A stretch of 64,000 nucleotides of DNA from Candidatus Krumholzibacteriota bacterium (GTDB lineage: Bacteria; Krumholzibacteriota; Krumholzibacteriia; LZORAL124-64-63). The translations under genes and the position numbers were made by a program. Below the pieces are notes generated by a model. It was not told the origin of the DNA. It saw only the letters and a list, made by a program, of their open reading frames with translations, and ran no database searches. Positions 1-9,216 of the stretch are shown piece after piece. The stretch lies in the NCBI GenBank assembly GCA_024275485.1, contig JAJRZA010000032.1:1-64000 (forward strand), given 5' to 3'. The stretch's first letter is position 1, and every line of letters starts with the position of its first letter.

Positions 1-182
1 AACTATGCAAAACCACGTTGACCGAAACCACTTAAGTTGCTGCCATGGTACACCATCAGCGGAAAAAGTCAGGATTTTCTGGACCTCATGTATCACGGAT
101 ACACCACGGTCCAGAAAATCCTGACTTTTTCCACTGCTGGCACACCCTGACAGCTTTCGCCTCAACGTGGTTTTGCACAGTT
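1..182. repeat. 182-bp nested palindromic element
   Basis: The outer arms (1-21 and 162-182) are inverted copies with 20 of 21 bases matching; the core of the arm is TGCAAAACCACGTTGA. The inner arms (61-85 and 108-132) are a perfect 25-bp inverted repeat starting GGAAAAAGTCAGG. The tip is a 22-base loop, and the stretches between the inner and outer arms are partly complementary. It sits just past the stop codon of the nucleoside kinase gene that is read towards it, so it could act as a terminator or be a MITE-like repeat. No ORF, transposase or second copy is visible. Confidence 0.8.
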
Positions 183-195
183 GGGGTTGATATTC

Positions 196-1890
196 CTAGT
201 AATGGAAACCACTGCCGCCAATAAACTCCCTCAGCAATGAGGTGGGAGGCACCTGACTGGCATCCACCGGCAGCAATAAACTCAGCAAATCAATCAGCGA
301 CCGGGCCAACCCGTAGTTCTTGTCGTCCGGATGCACCGCCGCCAAACGAGGTTCGGCCCACAACTTCAACACCGCCAGCTCATAGGTCAGCCCCGAATTG
401 AAAAACAGATCGGCGTGGTTTTGGAAAGGGAAGATGTGTTTCTCTTCTCCGAGCCGAACCTTCGGCCAGCGGGCCAGGGTTTCGCTGGCGGTGTATCCTC
501 GGAATTGGGCATCGCGCACAATGCGGCGAAACAGCCGGGTGTCGGTGGTCTTAATGTAGCTGTAATTGTCGATGTTCATGTGGCAAAGGGCTGAAACATA
601 AATGCGAAGTTTCTTGTCATCACTGATTGCGGGAGTCAGTAGCGGATTCAGGGCGTGGATGCCTTCTACCAACAGGGGTTGTCCTTTTTCCAGGGTGGTG
701 GCCCGGGGGCTGATGGAGCCCATGCCGGTGTGGAAGTTGTACTGGGACAATTTTACGGATTCACCAGCCATCAGGGCTTTCAAATGGTCATTAAAAAGAT
801 CCAGTTTCAGGGCATTGATGGATTCATAATCGTAGTCGCCGTCTTCATCCAGGGGCGTGGCTTCCCGATCGACGAAATAGTTGTCCAGACTCAGGGCGAA
901 AGGCCTTAAGCCCAGCACCCGCAGCTGAACCATCAGGCGTTTGGCGCTGCTGGTTTTGCCGCTGCTGGAGGGGCCGGCCAAAAGAATAAGTCGACTCTCA
1001 CCCGATATTTCCGCCACCTGGTCGGCGGCTTCCACAAAAAACCGGCTGTGCCGGGCCTCGGATATCTGAACCAAATCGCTGGTGCGGCCATCAACGATGT
1101 ACTCGTTCATGTGGCCGGTGTCCTGCAATTCCTGCAGATCACTCCAGGTGGAGTATTGCCGCAGAGTGGTCAGCAGCTTGGACTGGGGCACGTAGGTGGG
1201 AATTTTTCCAGGCTCCATCTTCACATTGGTCATCAGAACAAAACCGGGATTTTCGGGCACCAGCCGGAAGGCGCGGACAAAACCGGTGGACGGCAACTGC
1301 CGACCGAAGTAAAGTTGATCAAAACCGTTCATGCGAAAGAGGGTCAGGTTGTCGCGGCGCAGATATTTGGCCGAGGTGAAGCGCTGGTGTTTACCATCGC
1401 GCTGGAGCATTTTCAGAAGGGCCCGCAGGCCGAAACGCTGGGGGGTCAGGGGCAGATCCATGGCCACCAGCTCGTGCATGCGCTCTTCCAGGGCGCGAAT
1501 CTGATTCACACTCAGGGGTTCATTGCCCACCAGTCCACAATAAACGCCGCCCCCGTAGCTGAAGTCGGCCCGCAATCGGTGGTTGGGGAAAAGATCTTCA
1601 GCCGCAGCTGCCATCACAAATAGCACCGTGCGCTGGATGGTGGTCTGGGCTTCCTTGTCCTTCAGGCGGATCAACCGCACCCGCTCGTCCCCATGGATGG
1701 CTTCGTGCAGGCATGCCCGTCGCCCATTGATGGACATGATCACGATGGGATTCTGCTGACCGGGGTCAATTTGGCCTTTTTTCTGCAAATATTGCAGGAT
1801 GGTGGTGCCGGGAAGGATTTTCACTGGTTGGTTGTCCAGCAGGATTTCAACCATGTCCAATTGAGTTTCCTCGTATTTTTCTGAAAACAT
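196..1890 (-). CDS. TGS-domain nucleoside (uridine) kinase-like protein
   Basis: Cytosolic P-loop kinase of the uridine kinase/phosphoribulokinase family. An N-terminal TGS-like domain and a ThrRS second-additional-domain-like region (about residues 10-220) precede the kinase domain. The Walker A motif is GPSSSGKT in the C-terminal half. This architecture is known for bacterial nucleoside kinases; the exact substrate is not readable from the sequence. I chose the ATG at 1888-1890 because it has AGGAA upstream and avoids overlap with the FmdB-like gene; the open frame runs on to 2055 but would overlap that gene. It probably forms a two-gene unit with the zinc-ribbon gene (16-nt gap). Family call is confident, substrate is not. 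Confidence 0.85.
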   Translation of the reverse strand: MFSEKYEETQLDMVEILLDNQPVKILPGTTILQYLQKKGQIDPGQQNPIVIMSINGRRACLHEAIHGDERVRLIRLKDKEAQTTIQRTVLFVMAAAAEDLFPNHRLRADFSYGGGVYCGLVGNEPLSVNQIRALEERMHELVAMDLPLTPQRFGLRALLKMLQRDGKHQRFTSAKYLRRDNLTLFRMNGFDQLYFGRQLPSTGFVRAFRLVPENPGFVLMTNVKMEPGKIPTYVPQSKLLTTLRQYSTWSDLQELQDTGHMNEYIVDGRTSDLVQISEARHSRFFVEAADQVAEISGESRLILLAGPSSSGKTSSAKRLMVQLRVLGLRPFALSLDNYFVDREATPLDEDGDYDYESINALKLDLFNDHLKALMAGESVKLSQYNFHTGMGSISPRATTLEKGQPLLVEGIHALNPLLTPAISDDKKLRIYVSALCHMNIDNYSYIKTTDTRLFRRIVRDAQFRGYTASETLARWPKVRLGEEKHIFPFQNHADLFFNSGLTYELAVLKLWAEPRLAAVHPDDKNYGLARSLIDLLSLLLPVDASQVPPTSLLREFIGGSGFHY

Positions 1891-1906
1891 CCCGATTCCT
1901 TTCAGG

Positions 1907-2176
1907 TCAGCCCTTGTTCTTATCGGCATTCTTGGTATTATGGCTGCTGGAAGGGGTGGAGGAGCTTGGTGATTCTCCTGCAACACTTCCCTTTTTAACA
2001 CGAGAATCGGTGATATAAAAGCCCGAGCCTTTGAAATGAAGGCCGACGCCACCACTGATCAGGCGCTCAACCTTGCTTCGGCATTTGGGACAGCGCTGCC
2101 GTTTTGGTGCGCTCATGGGCTTGAATTCCTCGGTGATGAGGCCACAGTGGGTGCACTCATATTCATATGTCGGCAT
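1907..2176 (-). CDS. FmdB-family zinc ribbon protein
   Basis: An 89-residue protein that opens MPTYEYECTHCG and has a second CPKC pair at about residues 30-33, the four cysteines of a small zinc ribbon typical of the FmdB putative regulatory family. The tail (from about residue 60) is low-complexity, rich in Ser, Lys and Asn, and probably disordered. The role is unknown; family members are widespread and often sit beside housekeeping genes. It lies directly upstream of the nucleoside kinase gene on the same strand and is divergent from gapA. Confidence 0.85.
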   Translation of the reverse strand: MPTYEYECTHCGLITEEFKPMSAPKRQRCPKCRSKVERLISGGVGLHFKGSGFYITDSRVKKGSVAGESPSSSTPSSSHNTKNADKNKG

Positions 2177-2220
2177 TTTAAGTGGTTCCTTCTGCCCTTT
2201 TTAATTGGGCGGCTCTTAGC

Positions 2221-2244
2221 CCGGTTGTTATATTCGGCAACCGG
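2221..2244. promoter_or_regulatory. Inverted repeat between fmdB-like gene and gapA
   Basis: CCGGTTG (2221-2227) and CAACCGG (2238-2244) form a 7-bp inverted repeat with a 10-base AT-richer spacer, in the only intergenic space shared by the two divergent genes. The size and spacing suit a dimeric regulator. An A/T hexamer (GATAAT, 2244-2249) follows but no well-spaced -35 is evident. No regulator is identified. Confidence 0.3.
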
Positions 2245-2323
2245 ATAATATGGTGGTCAGGGCTCTGCGGCGCCAGTCGGGGGCCAAATCGATTGAATGA
2301 AACAAACAAGGAAGGTCTCTGCC

Positions 2324-3322
2324 ATGAAGATCGCAATCAATGGGTTTGGACGCATCGGTCGCACGGTATTCCGTTTGCTGCAAGAGCGTGCTGGTGTTGA
2401 AGTGGTTGGCATCAATGACATAACCGACAACGAGGCGCTTGCCTACCTGCTGCGCCACGATACTGTCATGGGTCATTTCAAGGGCACTGCGGTCATCGAA
2501 GGCGACAACATGATCACCGACAAGGGAAGCGTGCGTATGACCGCCGTGCGCGATCCCGGCGACCTGCCCTGGAAAGAACTGGGTGTGGACTTTGTGGTGG
2601 AAGCAACGGGTGTATTCCGGGATCGGGCCTCCCTCGAGAAGCACATCGAAGCAGGAGCCCGCAAGGTTCTGCTCACAGTGCCTGCCAAGGACGAGATCGA
2701 CGCCACCATCGTCCTGGGTGTGAACAACGCCGACCTTAAGGCCAGCGATCGTTTCGTCTCCAATGCTTCCTGCACCACCAATTGCCTGGCACCGTTGGCA
2801 TTTGTGCTGGACAAGGAATTTGGTATTGTGAACGGTCTGATGACCACCACTCACGCCTACACCGGCGACCAACGTCTGATCGACACGCCTCACAGCGATT
2901 GGCGCCGGGCCCGGGCCGCCGCCGAGAACATCATCCCCACCACCACCGGTGCCGCCAAGGCCGTCGGCAAGGTGCTGCCCAACCTGAACGGCAAGCTTGA
3001 CGGCATGGCCATGCGGGTGCCCGTGCCCTGTGGTTCGGTGGTTGATCTGGTGACCAACATGAAGACCGATGTCACCGTTGAAGGCGTCAACGCGGCTATG
3101 AAAACTGCCAGCGAGACCTATCTGAAGGGTATCATGAGCTACGCCGACGACATGGTGGTCTCATCGGATATCGTGGGCGACCCCCATAGCTCGATTTTTG
3201 ATCCCGGTTGTACCAGTGTGATTGACGGTAGGGTTCTGAAAACCATCAGCTGGTACGACAACGAGTGGGGTTACTCGAACCGGGTTTGTGATCTGCTGCA
3301 AATGATGAAAGAGATCGACTAA
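2324..3322 (+). CDS. gapA: Type I glyceraldehyde-3-phosphate dehydrogenase
   Basis: NAD(P)-dependent glycolytic enzyme that converts glyceraldehyde 3-phosphate to 1,3-bisphosphoglycerate. The Rossmann start (INGFGRIGR, residues 4-12) and the catalytic ASCTTNC motif (nucleophile near Cys150) are intact, as is the C-terminal SWYDNEWGYSNRV block. The length (332 aa) is normal. The ATG at 2324 is preceded by AAGGAAGG at 8-nt spacing; nine extra upstream codons are open but are not family-like. It appears monocistronic, with a clear terminator behind it. Confidence 0.96.
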   Translation: MKIAINGFGRIGRTVFRLLQERAGVEVVGINDITDNEALAYLLRHDTVMGHFKGTAVIEGDNMITDKGSVRMTAVRDPGDLPWKELGVDFVVEATGVFRDRASLEKHIEAGARKVLLTVPAKDEIDATIVLGVNNADLKASDRFVSNASCTTNCLAPLAFVLDKEFGIVNGLMTTTHAYTGDQRLIDTPHSDWRRARAAAENIIPTTTGAAKAVGKVLPNLNGKLDGMAMRVPVPCGSVVDLVTNMKTDVTVEGVNAAMKTASETYLKGIMSYADDMVVSSDIVGDPHSSIFDPGCTSVIDGRVLKTISWYDNEWGYSNRVCDLLQMMKEID

Positions 3323-3357
3323 ACCAGTATTTCCGACCAAAAGTTGGAAAAATGAGG

Positions 3358-3398
3358 CAAAGGCGCGGTTTTTTTCCGCGCCTTTGTCTGTTTTGTGA
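3358..3398 (+). terminator. Rho-independent terminator of gapA
   Basis: A 10-bp perfect stem (AAAGGCGCGG 3359-3368 with CCGCGCCTTT 3376-3385) encloses a 7-T loop and is followed by a T-rich stretch (TGTCTGTTTTGT). Confidence 0.85.
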
Positions 3399-3465
3399 TA
3401 ATTCTGTAGTATACTTATGGTTACGATAGTACCCGGATTGGCCCTTATTCTTCCTGGAGAAACCC

Positions 3466-5505
3466 ATGCCCTCGATTGTTCGCCCGCTTCTGTCCGTGGT
3501 TGTCTTGAACCTTTTCATGACTCTCTTTGCCTTGCCAACGTTGGCCATGCTCACCACTCCATTGGCTTCGGTGCCCGAGGAGAGTCCCTTCACACACCGC
3601 TACCAAGCCCACCAACAGCGTCTGCAGGAGGCGGAAAGCAAAACCCGCCTAGTGGCCATTATGCACGAAGAAGACAAAGCCCGCACCGCCAACATGGAAC
3701 TCTACAACGTGACTTTCTACGATCTGGTCATGGATCTCGATCCGGGCACCAACATTCTTGATGGCCTCACCACGATTTTGGCCCAGGTTTTGGACTCCCC
3801 GCTGGCCACCATGGATTTGAATCTGCGCAGCAACATGATTGTTCGGGGTGTCACGGTGGACGGCAACGACGTCACCTACGAACATTTGTCTCATGTTTTG
3901 ACCATCACCCTCGATCGGACCTATCAGCCGGGTGAGATGGTCTCGGTTGTGGTTCAATACGACGGCAACCCGGAAAGCAATTACTTTGGTTGGGACAGCT
4001 ACGGCGGCCAACCTTTGATCTGGACCTTGAGCGAACCCTATGGCGCCCGCAACTGGTGGCCCTGTAAAGATCTGAACACCGACAAGGCCGATTCGGTGGA
4101 TCTGCACATCACTGTTCCGGATGATCTGATCGTGGCGAGCAACGGTTTGCTGGTTGCTGAGACGGTTCCTGCGCCGGGCAAGAAGACCTTTCATTGGGAA
4201 GAGCGTTATCCGATCGTCACCTACTTGGTCTCCTTGGCCATTCATCCTTTTGCCACCTTCAGCAACACCTACACCGGGCTCGACGGCATCACCACCATGC
4301 CGGTGGATTATTACGTCATCCCCGACTATCTCAGTGAAGCCCAGACTTCCTACCCGGTGACCGTCGATATGCTTGAAGCCTTCGCCGGAGGGTTCGGCGA
4401 GTATCCCTTCATCAACGAAAAATACGGCCATGCCCATTTTCCCTGGGGCGGCGGCATGGAGCACCAAACCCTGACCAGCCTGGCCTATTATGCTTATTCG
4501 CAACACCTCATCAGCCATGAATTGGGTCATATGTGGTTCGGTGACATGATCACCTGTGCCGATTTCCATCACATCTGGCTTAACGAGGGTTTTGCCACCT
4601 GGACCGAAGCCTACTGGCGCGAGATCAACGAAGGCACCTCGGCTTACCGCGAGGAAATGAACAACGCTGCCTATTATGGCGATGGCACCATCTACGTGGA
4701 AAATCCCGACAACTTCTGGGAAATTTTCGATGGCAACCTGTCCTACAACAAGGCCAGCTGGATTCCTCATATGCTGCGTGGCATGATGGGTGATACGATC
4801 TTCTTTGAATGTCTGCTGGCCTATCTCGATACCTATGGTTACGACAGCGCCACCACCGAGCAGTTCCGCGATGTTTTCGAAGAGGTCAGCGGTTGGGAGC
4901 TGGACCAGTTCTTCCAGCAGTGGATCTACGGACCCGGTCATCCTCAATACCTTGTCAACTGGAGTTCATCCTCGGTTGATGGGGGAACCCTGATTCAGGT
5001 CCGTATCGAGCAGACTCAGGCCGCTCCCGTCTTTGAAATGTCATTGCAGCTGGAAATCACCCAGATGTTCGGCAACCAGATCAAGATTCTGGAAAATGAC
5101 CAGCGGGTTCAATATTACAGTTTCCTGGTCAACGGCCAGGTCGACGGGGTTGTTTTGGATCCCAGTGACTGGGTTCTTTGCCAGATCAATTATGGCGGAA
5201 CCAGTGATGTGCCGGTGGCCGGTGCCGCAAGAGCTCGCCTGCTGGCCAATGTGCCCAACCCGTTCAACCCCAGCACCACCATCAACTATGAACTTCCCAC
5301 GGATGCGCAGGTGCGGATTTCAGTGTATGATCTCTCCGGTCGTCTGGTGCGAATTCTGGAAGACGGCTCCCGGACTGCGGGCCTGCACTCTGTGCAGTGG
5401 GATGGTCGCAACGCCCAGGGGTCGCCCCAGGCTTCGGGCATGTACTTTGTACGCCTGAACACCGGTGAAACCACCGGTATTCGAAAGATTACGCTGGTCC
5501 AATAA
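3466..5505 (+). CDS. Secreted M1-family metallopeptidase with C-terminal sorting domain
   Basis: Zinc aminopeptidase of the gluzincin M1 family. The zinc motif HELGH (residues 351-355) is followed 18 residues later by Glu374 in NEGF, the exact HExxH-x18-E spacing, and a GGGMEH segment upstream matches the family GxMEN exopeptidase motif (Asn replaced by His). An N-terminal signal peptide (residues 1-28) and a C-terminal FlgD-like domain with NPFNPSTTINY (about residues 590-679) indicate export to the surface or medium. It likely feeds on peptides. Aminopeptidase versus other M1 specificity is not certain given the altered GxMEN. Confidence 0.9.
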   Translation: MPSIVRPLLSVVVLNLFMTLFALPTLAMLTTPLASVPEESPFTHRYQAHQQRLQEAESKTRLVAIMHEEDKARTANMELYNVTFYDLVMDLDPGTNILDGLTTILAQVLDSPLATMDLNLRSNMIVRGVTVDGNDVTYEHLSHVLTITLDRTYQPGEMVSVVVQYDGNPESNYFGWDSYGGQPLIWTLSEPYGARNWWPCKDLNTDKADSVDLHITVPDDLIVASNGLLVAETVPAPGKKTFHWEERYPIVTYLVSLAIHPFATFSNTYTGLDGITTMPVDYYVIPDYLSEAQTSYPVTVDMLEAFAGGFGEYPFINEKYGHAHFPWGGGMEHQTLTSLAYYAYSQHLISHELGHMWFGDMITCADFHHIWLNEGFATWTEAYWREINEGTSAYREEMNNAAYYGDGTIYVENPDNFWEIFDGNLSYNKASWIPHMLRGMMGDTIFFECLLAYLDTYGYDSATTEQFRDVFEEVSGWELDQFFQQWIYGPGHPQYLVNWSSSSVDGGTLIQVRIEQTQAAPVFEMSLQLEITQMFGNQIKILENDQRVQYYSFLVNGQVDGVVLDPSDWVLCQINYGGTSDVPVAGAARARLLANVPNPFNPSTTINYELPTDAQVRISVYDLSGRLVRILEDGSRTAGLHSVQWDGRNAQGSPQASGMYFVRLNTGETTGIRKITLVQ

Positions 5506-5518
5506 CCGGCGGAGGGTT

Positions 5519-6412
5519 ATGCGGAACCTCTTGGGTGCCTCGTTTCTGTGGGCTTTTTCCTTTGGTCTGATCAAGGGTAAAATGGGCGGATTGGATCCTG
5601 TTGAAGTGGCGGCCGGCCGTTTGTTGCTGGCCGCTCTTGTTTTTTCCCCTTTTATCCTGAAATCCAGGCAGGGGATGATCAAGCACGGACAGGTTCTGCT
5701 GCTGGGCGCCTTCCAATTCGGCGTCATGTACTGGTTGTACATTGCTTCCTATCAATTCCTACCTGCTTGGCTGGTGGCTTTGTTCACCGTATTTACTCCT
5801 CTTTATGTGGTTCTGATTTCCGATCTGTTGGCTCGCAGATGGCGCTGGCGCAATGGATTGGCAGCCATGACAGCTGTTTTGGGCGCCCTGTTGGTGGTGG
5901 CGCGGGGATTGCCCCAGGATGCATCCTGGCAGGGAGTCCTCCTTCTCCAGGTGGCCAACCTCTGCTTTGCCGGGGGTCAGGTTTTGTATCCGAGATTGAA
6001 AAGGGAATCCGGCGTCAAGGATGTGGTGATGGTGGGCTGGATGTATTGGGGAGCCGTCCTGGTAACCGGGCTTGTCGTCCTGGTGGGCGGCGGTGTGGAC
6101 CTTGAATCCTGGACTCCCTCGGCCGGCTGGACCCTGCTCTACCTGGGCCTGGTCCCCACCGCGCTGGGTTTCTATTGGTGGAATCGAGGCGCGGCCATGG
6201 TCAAGGCAGGATGGTTGGCGGTGGCCAACAATTTGAAGATTCCCCTGGCGGTGGTGGTGTCCTGGCTGGTCTTCGGGGAAGATGCCGACCGGCTGCGGGC
6301 TTCCCTGGGGTTGCTGATTGTGGTTGCCAGCCTCTTTTTGGCTGACCATAAGAATACAAAGAAATTGGTTCAGTCCGGGGTGTCTGGTGCCGATGAAAAT
6401 GACAATAGGTAA
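5519..6412 (+). CDS. EamA/DMT-family transporter
   Basis: Inner-membrane protein of about 297 residues with around ten hydrophobic segments arranged as two five-helix EamA repeats, the normal size for drug/metabolite transporters. The substrate cannot be assigned. I start it at the ATG at 5519, 13 nt after the peptidase stop, with GGAGG just upstream; the longer open frame would overlap the peptidase gene. A hydrophilic 20-residue tail follows the last helix. Confidence 0.85.
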   Translation: MRNLLGASFLWAFSFGLIKGKMGGLDPVEVAAGRLLLAALVFSPFILKSRQGMIKHGQVLLLGAFQFGVMYWLYIASYQFLPAWLVALFTVFTPLYVVLISDLLARRWRWRNGLAAMTAVLGALLVVARGLPQDASWQGVLLLQVANLCFAGGQVLYPRLKRESGVKDVVMVGWMYWGAVLVTGLVVLVGGGVDLESWTPSAGWTLLYLGLVPTALGFYWWNRGAAMVKAGWLAVANNLKIPLAVVVSWLVFGEDADRLRASLGLLIVVASLFLADHKNTKKLVQSGVSGADENDNR

Positions 6413-6438
6413 CCAAAAACTTTCCTGGGGGGGTTGAG

Positions 6439-6843
6439 TTGAAGACTTTGGAGTTCGTGGATGCCCTGAAAACAGGTGTGGAACATATCGACAATCAACA
6501 CGAATCCCTGTTGGATATGATCAACATACTGATTGAAGCCAGGGACCAGGAGAGTTCGCCCGAGACCATCTCCCTGGTGCTTAGCGAGATGGGAAAGTAC
6601 GTTTTTGTGCATTTTCGGGATGAAGAAAAGTTCATGAAGGATAATGATTTTGCCGGCCTGGAAGAACACCGCCAGAGCCATGAAATTTTTGAGGCCATGG
6701 TTTTGGAGTTTTCCAATATGTTCAACCAGGGCCGCACCGACCTGCTGGACGACCTGTTGAAATTTCTCAGCAACTGGCTGGTTTCCCACATTCAGGGTGA
6801 AGACCGCAGCATGGTGCATGAAGTTCTGGCCAACCGGAATTAG
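6439..6843 (+). CDS. Bacteriohemerythrin
   Basis: A 134-residue four-helix O2-binding di-iron protein. All expected ligands are visible: His21 (DNQH), His58 and Glu62 (HFRDE), His77 and His81 (EEHRQSH), His117 and Asp122 (SHIQGED). The start is TTG at 6439 behind a G-rich ribosome-binding site; the N-terminus lines up with the family's usual GVEHID start. It is a soluble single domain, so storage or delivery of O2 or scavenging is likely. Confidence 0.92.
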   Translation: MKTLEFVDALKTGVEHIDNQHESLLDMINILIEARDQESSPETISLVLSEMGKYVFVHFRDEEKFMKDNDFAGLEEHRQSHEIFEAMVLEFSNMFNQGRTDLLDDLLKFLSNWLVSHIQGEDRSMVHEVLANRN

Positions 6844-6860
6844 TCTTTTCAGGGTGAAGA

Positions 6861-6900
6861 ATAATCACCGCCGGATTACCCGGTGGCGGTTATATTTGTG
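6861..6900. terminator. Bidirectional hairpin between convergent genes
   Basis: A 12-bp imperfect stem (6861-6872 with 6882-6893, one mismatch and two G-U pairs) lies between the hemerythrin and prolyl oligopeptidase stop codons, with T-rich sequence after it. Confidence 0.55.
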
Positions 6901-6911
6901 GGATTTTTGAA

Positions 6912-9080
6912 CTACATCCCCAACGTTTTATGCAAAAACGCATACCGATCAGCCACTTCTTCGATAACCATGGCCGTAGGCTTGCCCGCCCCGTGACCTG
7001 CCTTGGTCTGAATGCGAATCATCACCGGCAGGTTGCCTCCCTGGCAGGCCTGCAGCCGAGCTGCATATTTGAAGCTGTGTCCAGGAACCACCCGATCATC
7101 GTGGTCGGCGGTGGTGACCATGATGGATGGATATTCGGTGCCTTCCCTCAGGTTGTGCAAAGGACTGTAGGCGAACAATATGGGGAACATGTCGGCGTCT
7201 TCGCTGCTGCCGTAATCACTGGTCCAGGCCCAGCCGATGGTGAAGTTCTGGAAGCGCAGCATGTCCATTACGCCCACTGCGGGGATGGCTGCGGCAAATA
7301 GTTCCGGCCGCTGGTTGACCACCGCGCCCACAAGGGTTCCCCCGTTGCTACCGCCGAATACGGCCAGTTTGTTGGGACTGCTGTAACCCTCGGTGATGAG
7401 GTACTCCGCCGCGGAGATGAAATCATCAAATACGTTCTGCTTGTTCTTCAGCATGCCACCCTGATGCCATTCTTCTCCGTACTCACCACCACCGCGCAGG
7501 TTGGCCACGGCGTAAACTCCACCCTCTTCTATCCAGGGCAGGATAGATATGGAAAAGCGGGGATTCAGGCTGATGTTGAATCCGCCGTACCCGTACAGAA
7601 TTGTTGGGTTGTCCCCGTTCAACTTGAGGCCCTTTTTGTGCACCAGGAACATGGGGATGCGGGTGCCGTCCTTGCTGGTGTAGAATACGCGCTCGGTTTC
7701 GTAACCGGAAAAATCGAAATCGATTTCGGGACGGCGGAAGAGAGTGCTCTTGCCGGTGGTGAAATCGTGATGGTAGATATCATTGGGATTCAGATAGCTG
7801 TTGAATGCGTAGTACGTTTCGGTATCGGACGATTGGCCGACGAATCCGCTGCTGCTGCCGAGGCCCGGCAGGGCAATTTCGCCTTTGGGCTGACCGTCGA
7901 AACCAAAGACTTTGACCTCGTTCACCACATCGTGCATGTAGGTGACGACGAAGCTGCTGTTCAGAACCGCCACGCCGTCCATGGGATCTTCGCTTTCGGC
8001 GATGATGGTTTTCCACCCACTGCGTGCCGGATGGCTGATGTCGATGGCGATGATTCGCTCCCTGGGTGCTTCGAGATTGGTCTTGAAGTAAAAGAGACCA
8101 CCGTCGTTGTGCAGGAAGTTGTAGGCGGCGTCGTAATCGTCGAGCAGGGTGACCACCTCCGCGCCAGCGGTTTGCAGGTCGAGATAAAAGAGACGGTTAT
8201 TGCGACTGGTGCCCTGCCAAACGGAAATGATCAGGAAGCGGCCGTCCTCGCTCACTTCGCCCTGGAAACCCCATTCCTTTTGGTCGGGACGCTCGAAAAC
8301 CAGTTTGTCCTGGCTTTGGTCCGTACCACGTTGGTGATAGTAGAGTTTCTGGAAATAGTTGCTGCCTTCGAATGTTTCTCCCTCAGCGGGCACATCGTAG
8401 CGGCTGTAATAAAAACCCTGGGCTTTGTGATCCCAGGCGGCACCGCTGAATTTGCTCCATTCAACCTTGTCGTCCAGATCCTTGCAGGTGGCTATGTCGC
8501 GCACGTACCAGGTGCGCCAGTCCGATCCGCTGACGCTGGTGGACCAGGCCAACCACCGACCATCCCTGCTGATGCTGAATCCTCCCAGGGCGACGGTGCC
8601 GTCATCACTCAGGGTGTTGGGGTCCAGCAGTACGCGGGCCTCGCTGCCCGCATCATCCTGGACAAAAAGAACCGACTGGTTTTGCAACCCGTCGTTTTTG
8701 AAGTAGAAGGTGCGACCACCTTTTTTGAATGGAGTGCCGTAGCGGGTGTAGTCCCAGATTTTGGTCAGACGATCTTGGAAGGTTGACCGCTGGGGAATGC
8801 CCTTGAGGAAGCCGAAGGTGACCTTGTTCTGGGCTTCAACCCAGGCGTGGGTTTCGTCGGAATCCACATCTTCGAGCCAGCGGTAGGGATCGGACACCTC
8901 GGTGCCATGGTAGTCGTCTTTCTGGTCGACGGTTTTGGAGGCGGGATAGATAAGTTTTTCCATGGTGATGTGTTCCCGGATCAGGCTGGGGGTCACTTGG
9001 TTTTCAGGGGAATCGCCGCACCCGACCAACACTAAGGTGGCCAGCAGGGCGAGAGCCAGGGGGCGGAAGGTGATGGGCAT
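6912..9080 (-). CDS. Prolyl oligopeptidase-family lipoprotein (S9A)
   Basis: Serine peptidase that cleaves short peptides after proline. The N-terminus is a lipoprotein signal (LVLVGC, lipid Cys at residue 21), so it is membrane-anchored and probably periplasmic. The beta-propeller domain spans about residues 110-440 and the alpha/beta-hydrolase domain follows. The catalytic Ser578 lies in GGSNGG, the Asp in DHDDRVVP and His696 in KAGHG. The length of 722 is normal. The ATG at 9080 has AAGGAG at 5-nt spacing. It is divergent from the rluA-type gene. Confidence 0.95.
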   Translation of the reverse strand: MPITFRPLALALLATLVLVGCGDSPENQVTPSLIREHITMEKLIYPASKTVDQKDDYHGTEVSDPYRWLEDVDSDETHAWVEAQNKVTFGFLKGIPQRSTFQDRLTKIWDYTRYGTPFKKGGRTFYFKNDGLQNQSVLFVQDDAGSEARVLLDPNTLSDDGTVALGGFSISRDGRWLAWSTSVSGSDWRTWYVRDIATCKDLDDKVEWSKFSGAAWDHKAQGFYYSRYDVPAEGETFEGSNYFQKLYYHQRGTDQSQDKLVFERPDQKEWGFQGEVSEDGRFLIISVWQGTSRNNRLFYLDLQTAGAEVVTLLDDYDAAYNFLHNDGGLFYFKTNLEAPRERIIAIDISHPARSGWKTIIAESEDPMDGVAVLNSSFVVTYMHDVVNEVKVFGFDGQPKGEIALPGLGSSSGFVGQSSDTETYYAFNSYLNPNDIYHHDFTTGKSTLFRRPEIDFDFSGYETERVFYTSKDGTRIPMFLVHKKGLKLNGDNPTILYGYGGFNISLNPRFSISILPWIEEGGVYAVANLRGGGEYGEEWHQGGMLKNKQNVFDDFISAAEYLITEGYSSPNKLAVFGGSNGGTLVGAVVNQRPELFAAAIPAVGVMDMLRFQNFTIGWAWTSDYGSSEDADMFPILFAYSPLHNLREGTEYPSIMVTTADHDDRVVPGHSFKYAARLQACQGGNLPVMIRIQTKAGHGAGKPTAMVIEEVADRYAFLHKTLGM

Positions 9081-9216
9081 GGGGTCTCCTTGGATCTGGA
9101 TTTTGAATTTGGGGCAGCAGAAAGATAGGAAAAAGTTGAGTGGTTGTCAGTTTCTCGCTCCAGGCTGTATAATAACCGAGTAACCATCTCCACCTGGTCA
9201 CCAGGGAAAGTCGCCC

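Noticed and set aside
1891-2055. Longer N-terminus for the nucleoside kinase (start at 2055)
   Set aside because: It would overlap the FmdB-like gene by about 150 bases, and the extra 55 residues are not domain-like; the ATG at 1890 has a proper ribosome-binding site.
3387-3420. Promoter with TATACT (3410-3415) before the M1 peptidase gene
   Set aside because: The -10 is good but no acceptable -35 lies at 16-18 bp, so I do not annotate it.
3649-4947. 432-residue open frame on the minus strand
   Set aside because: It is antisense to the M1 peptidase, which has intact active-site motifs; the antisense product is low in recognisable motifs and rich in Gly/His/Ile typical of shadow frames.
7464-8786. 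440-residue open frame on the plus strand
   Set aside because: Antisense shadow of the prolyl oligopeptidase gene; no family pattern and no ribosome-binding site.
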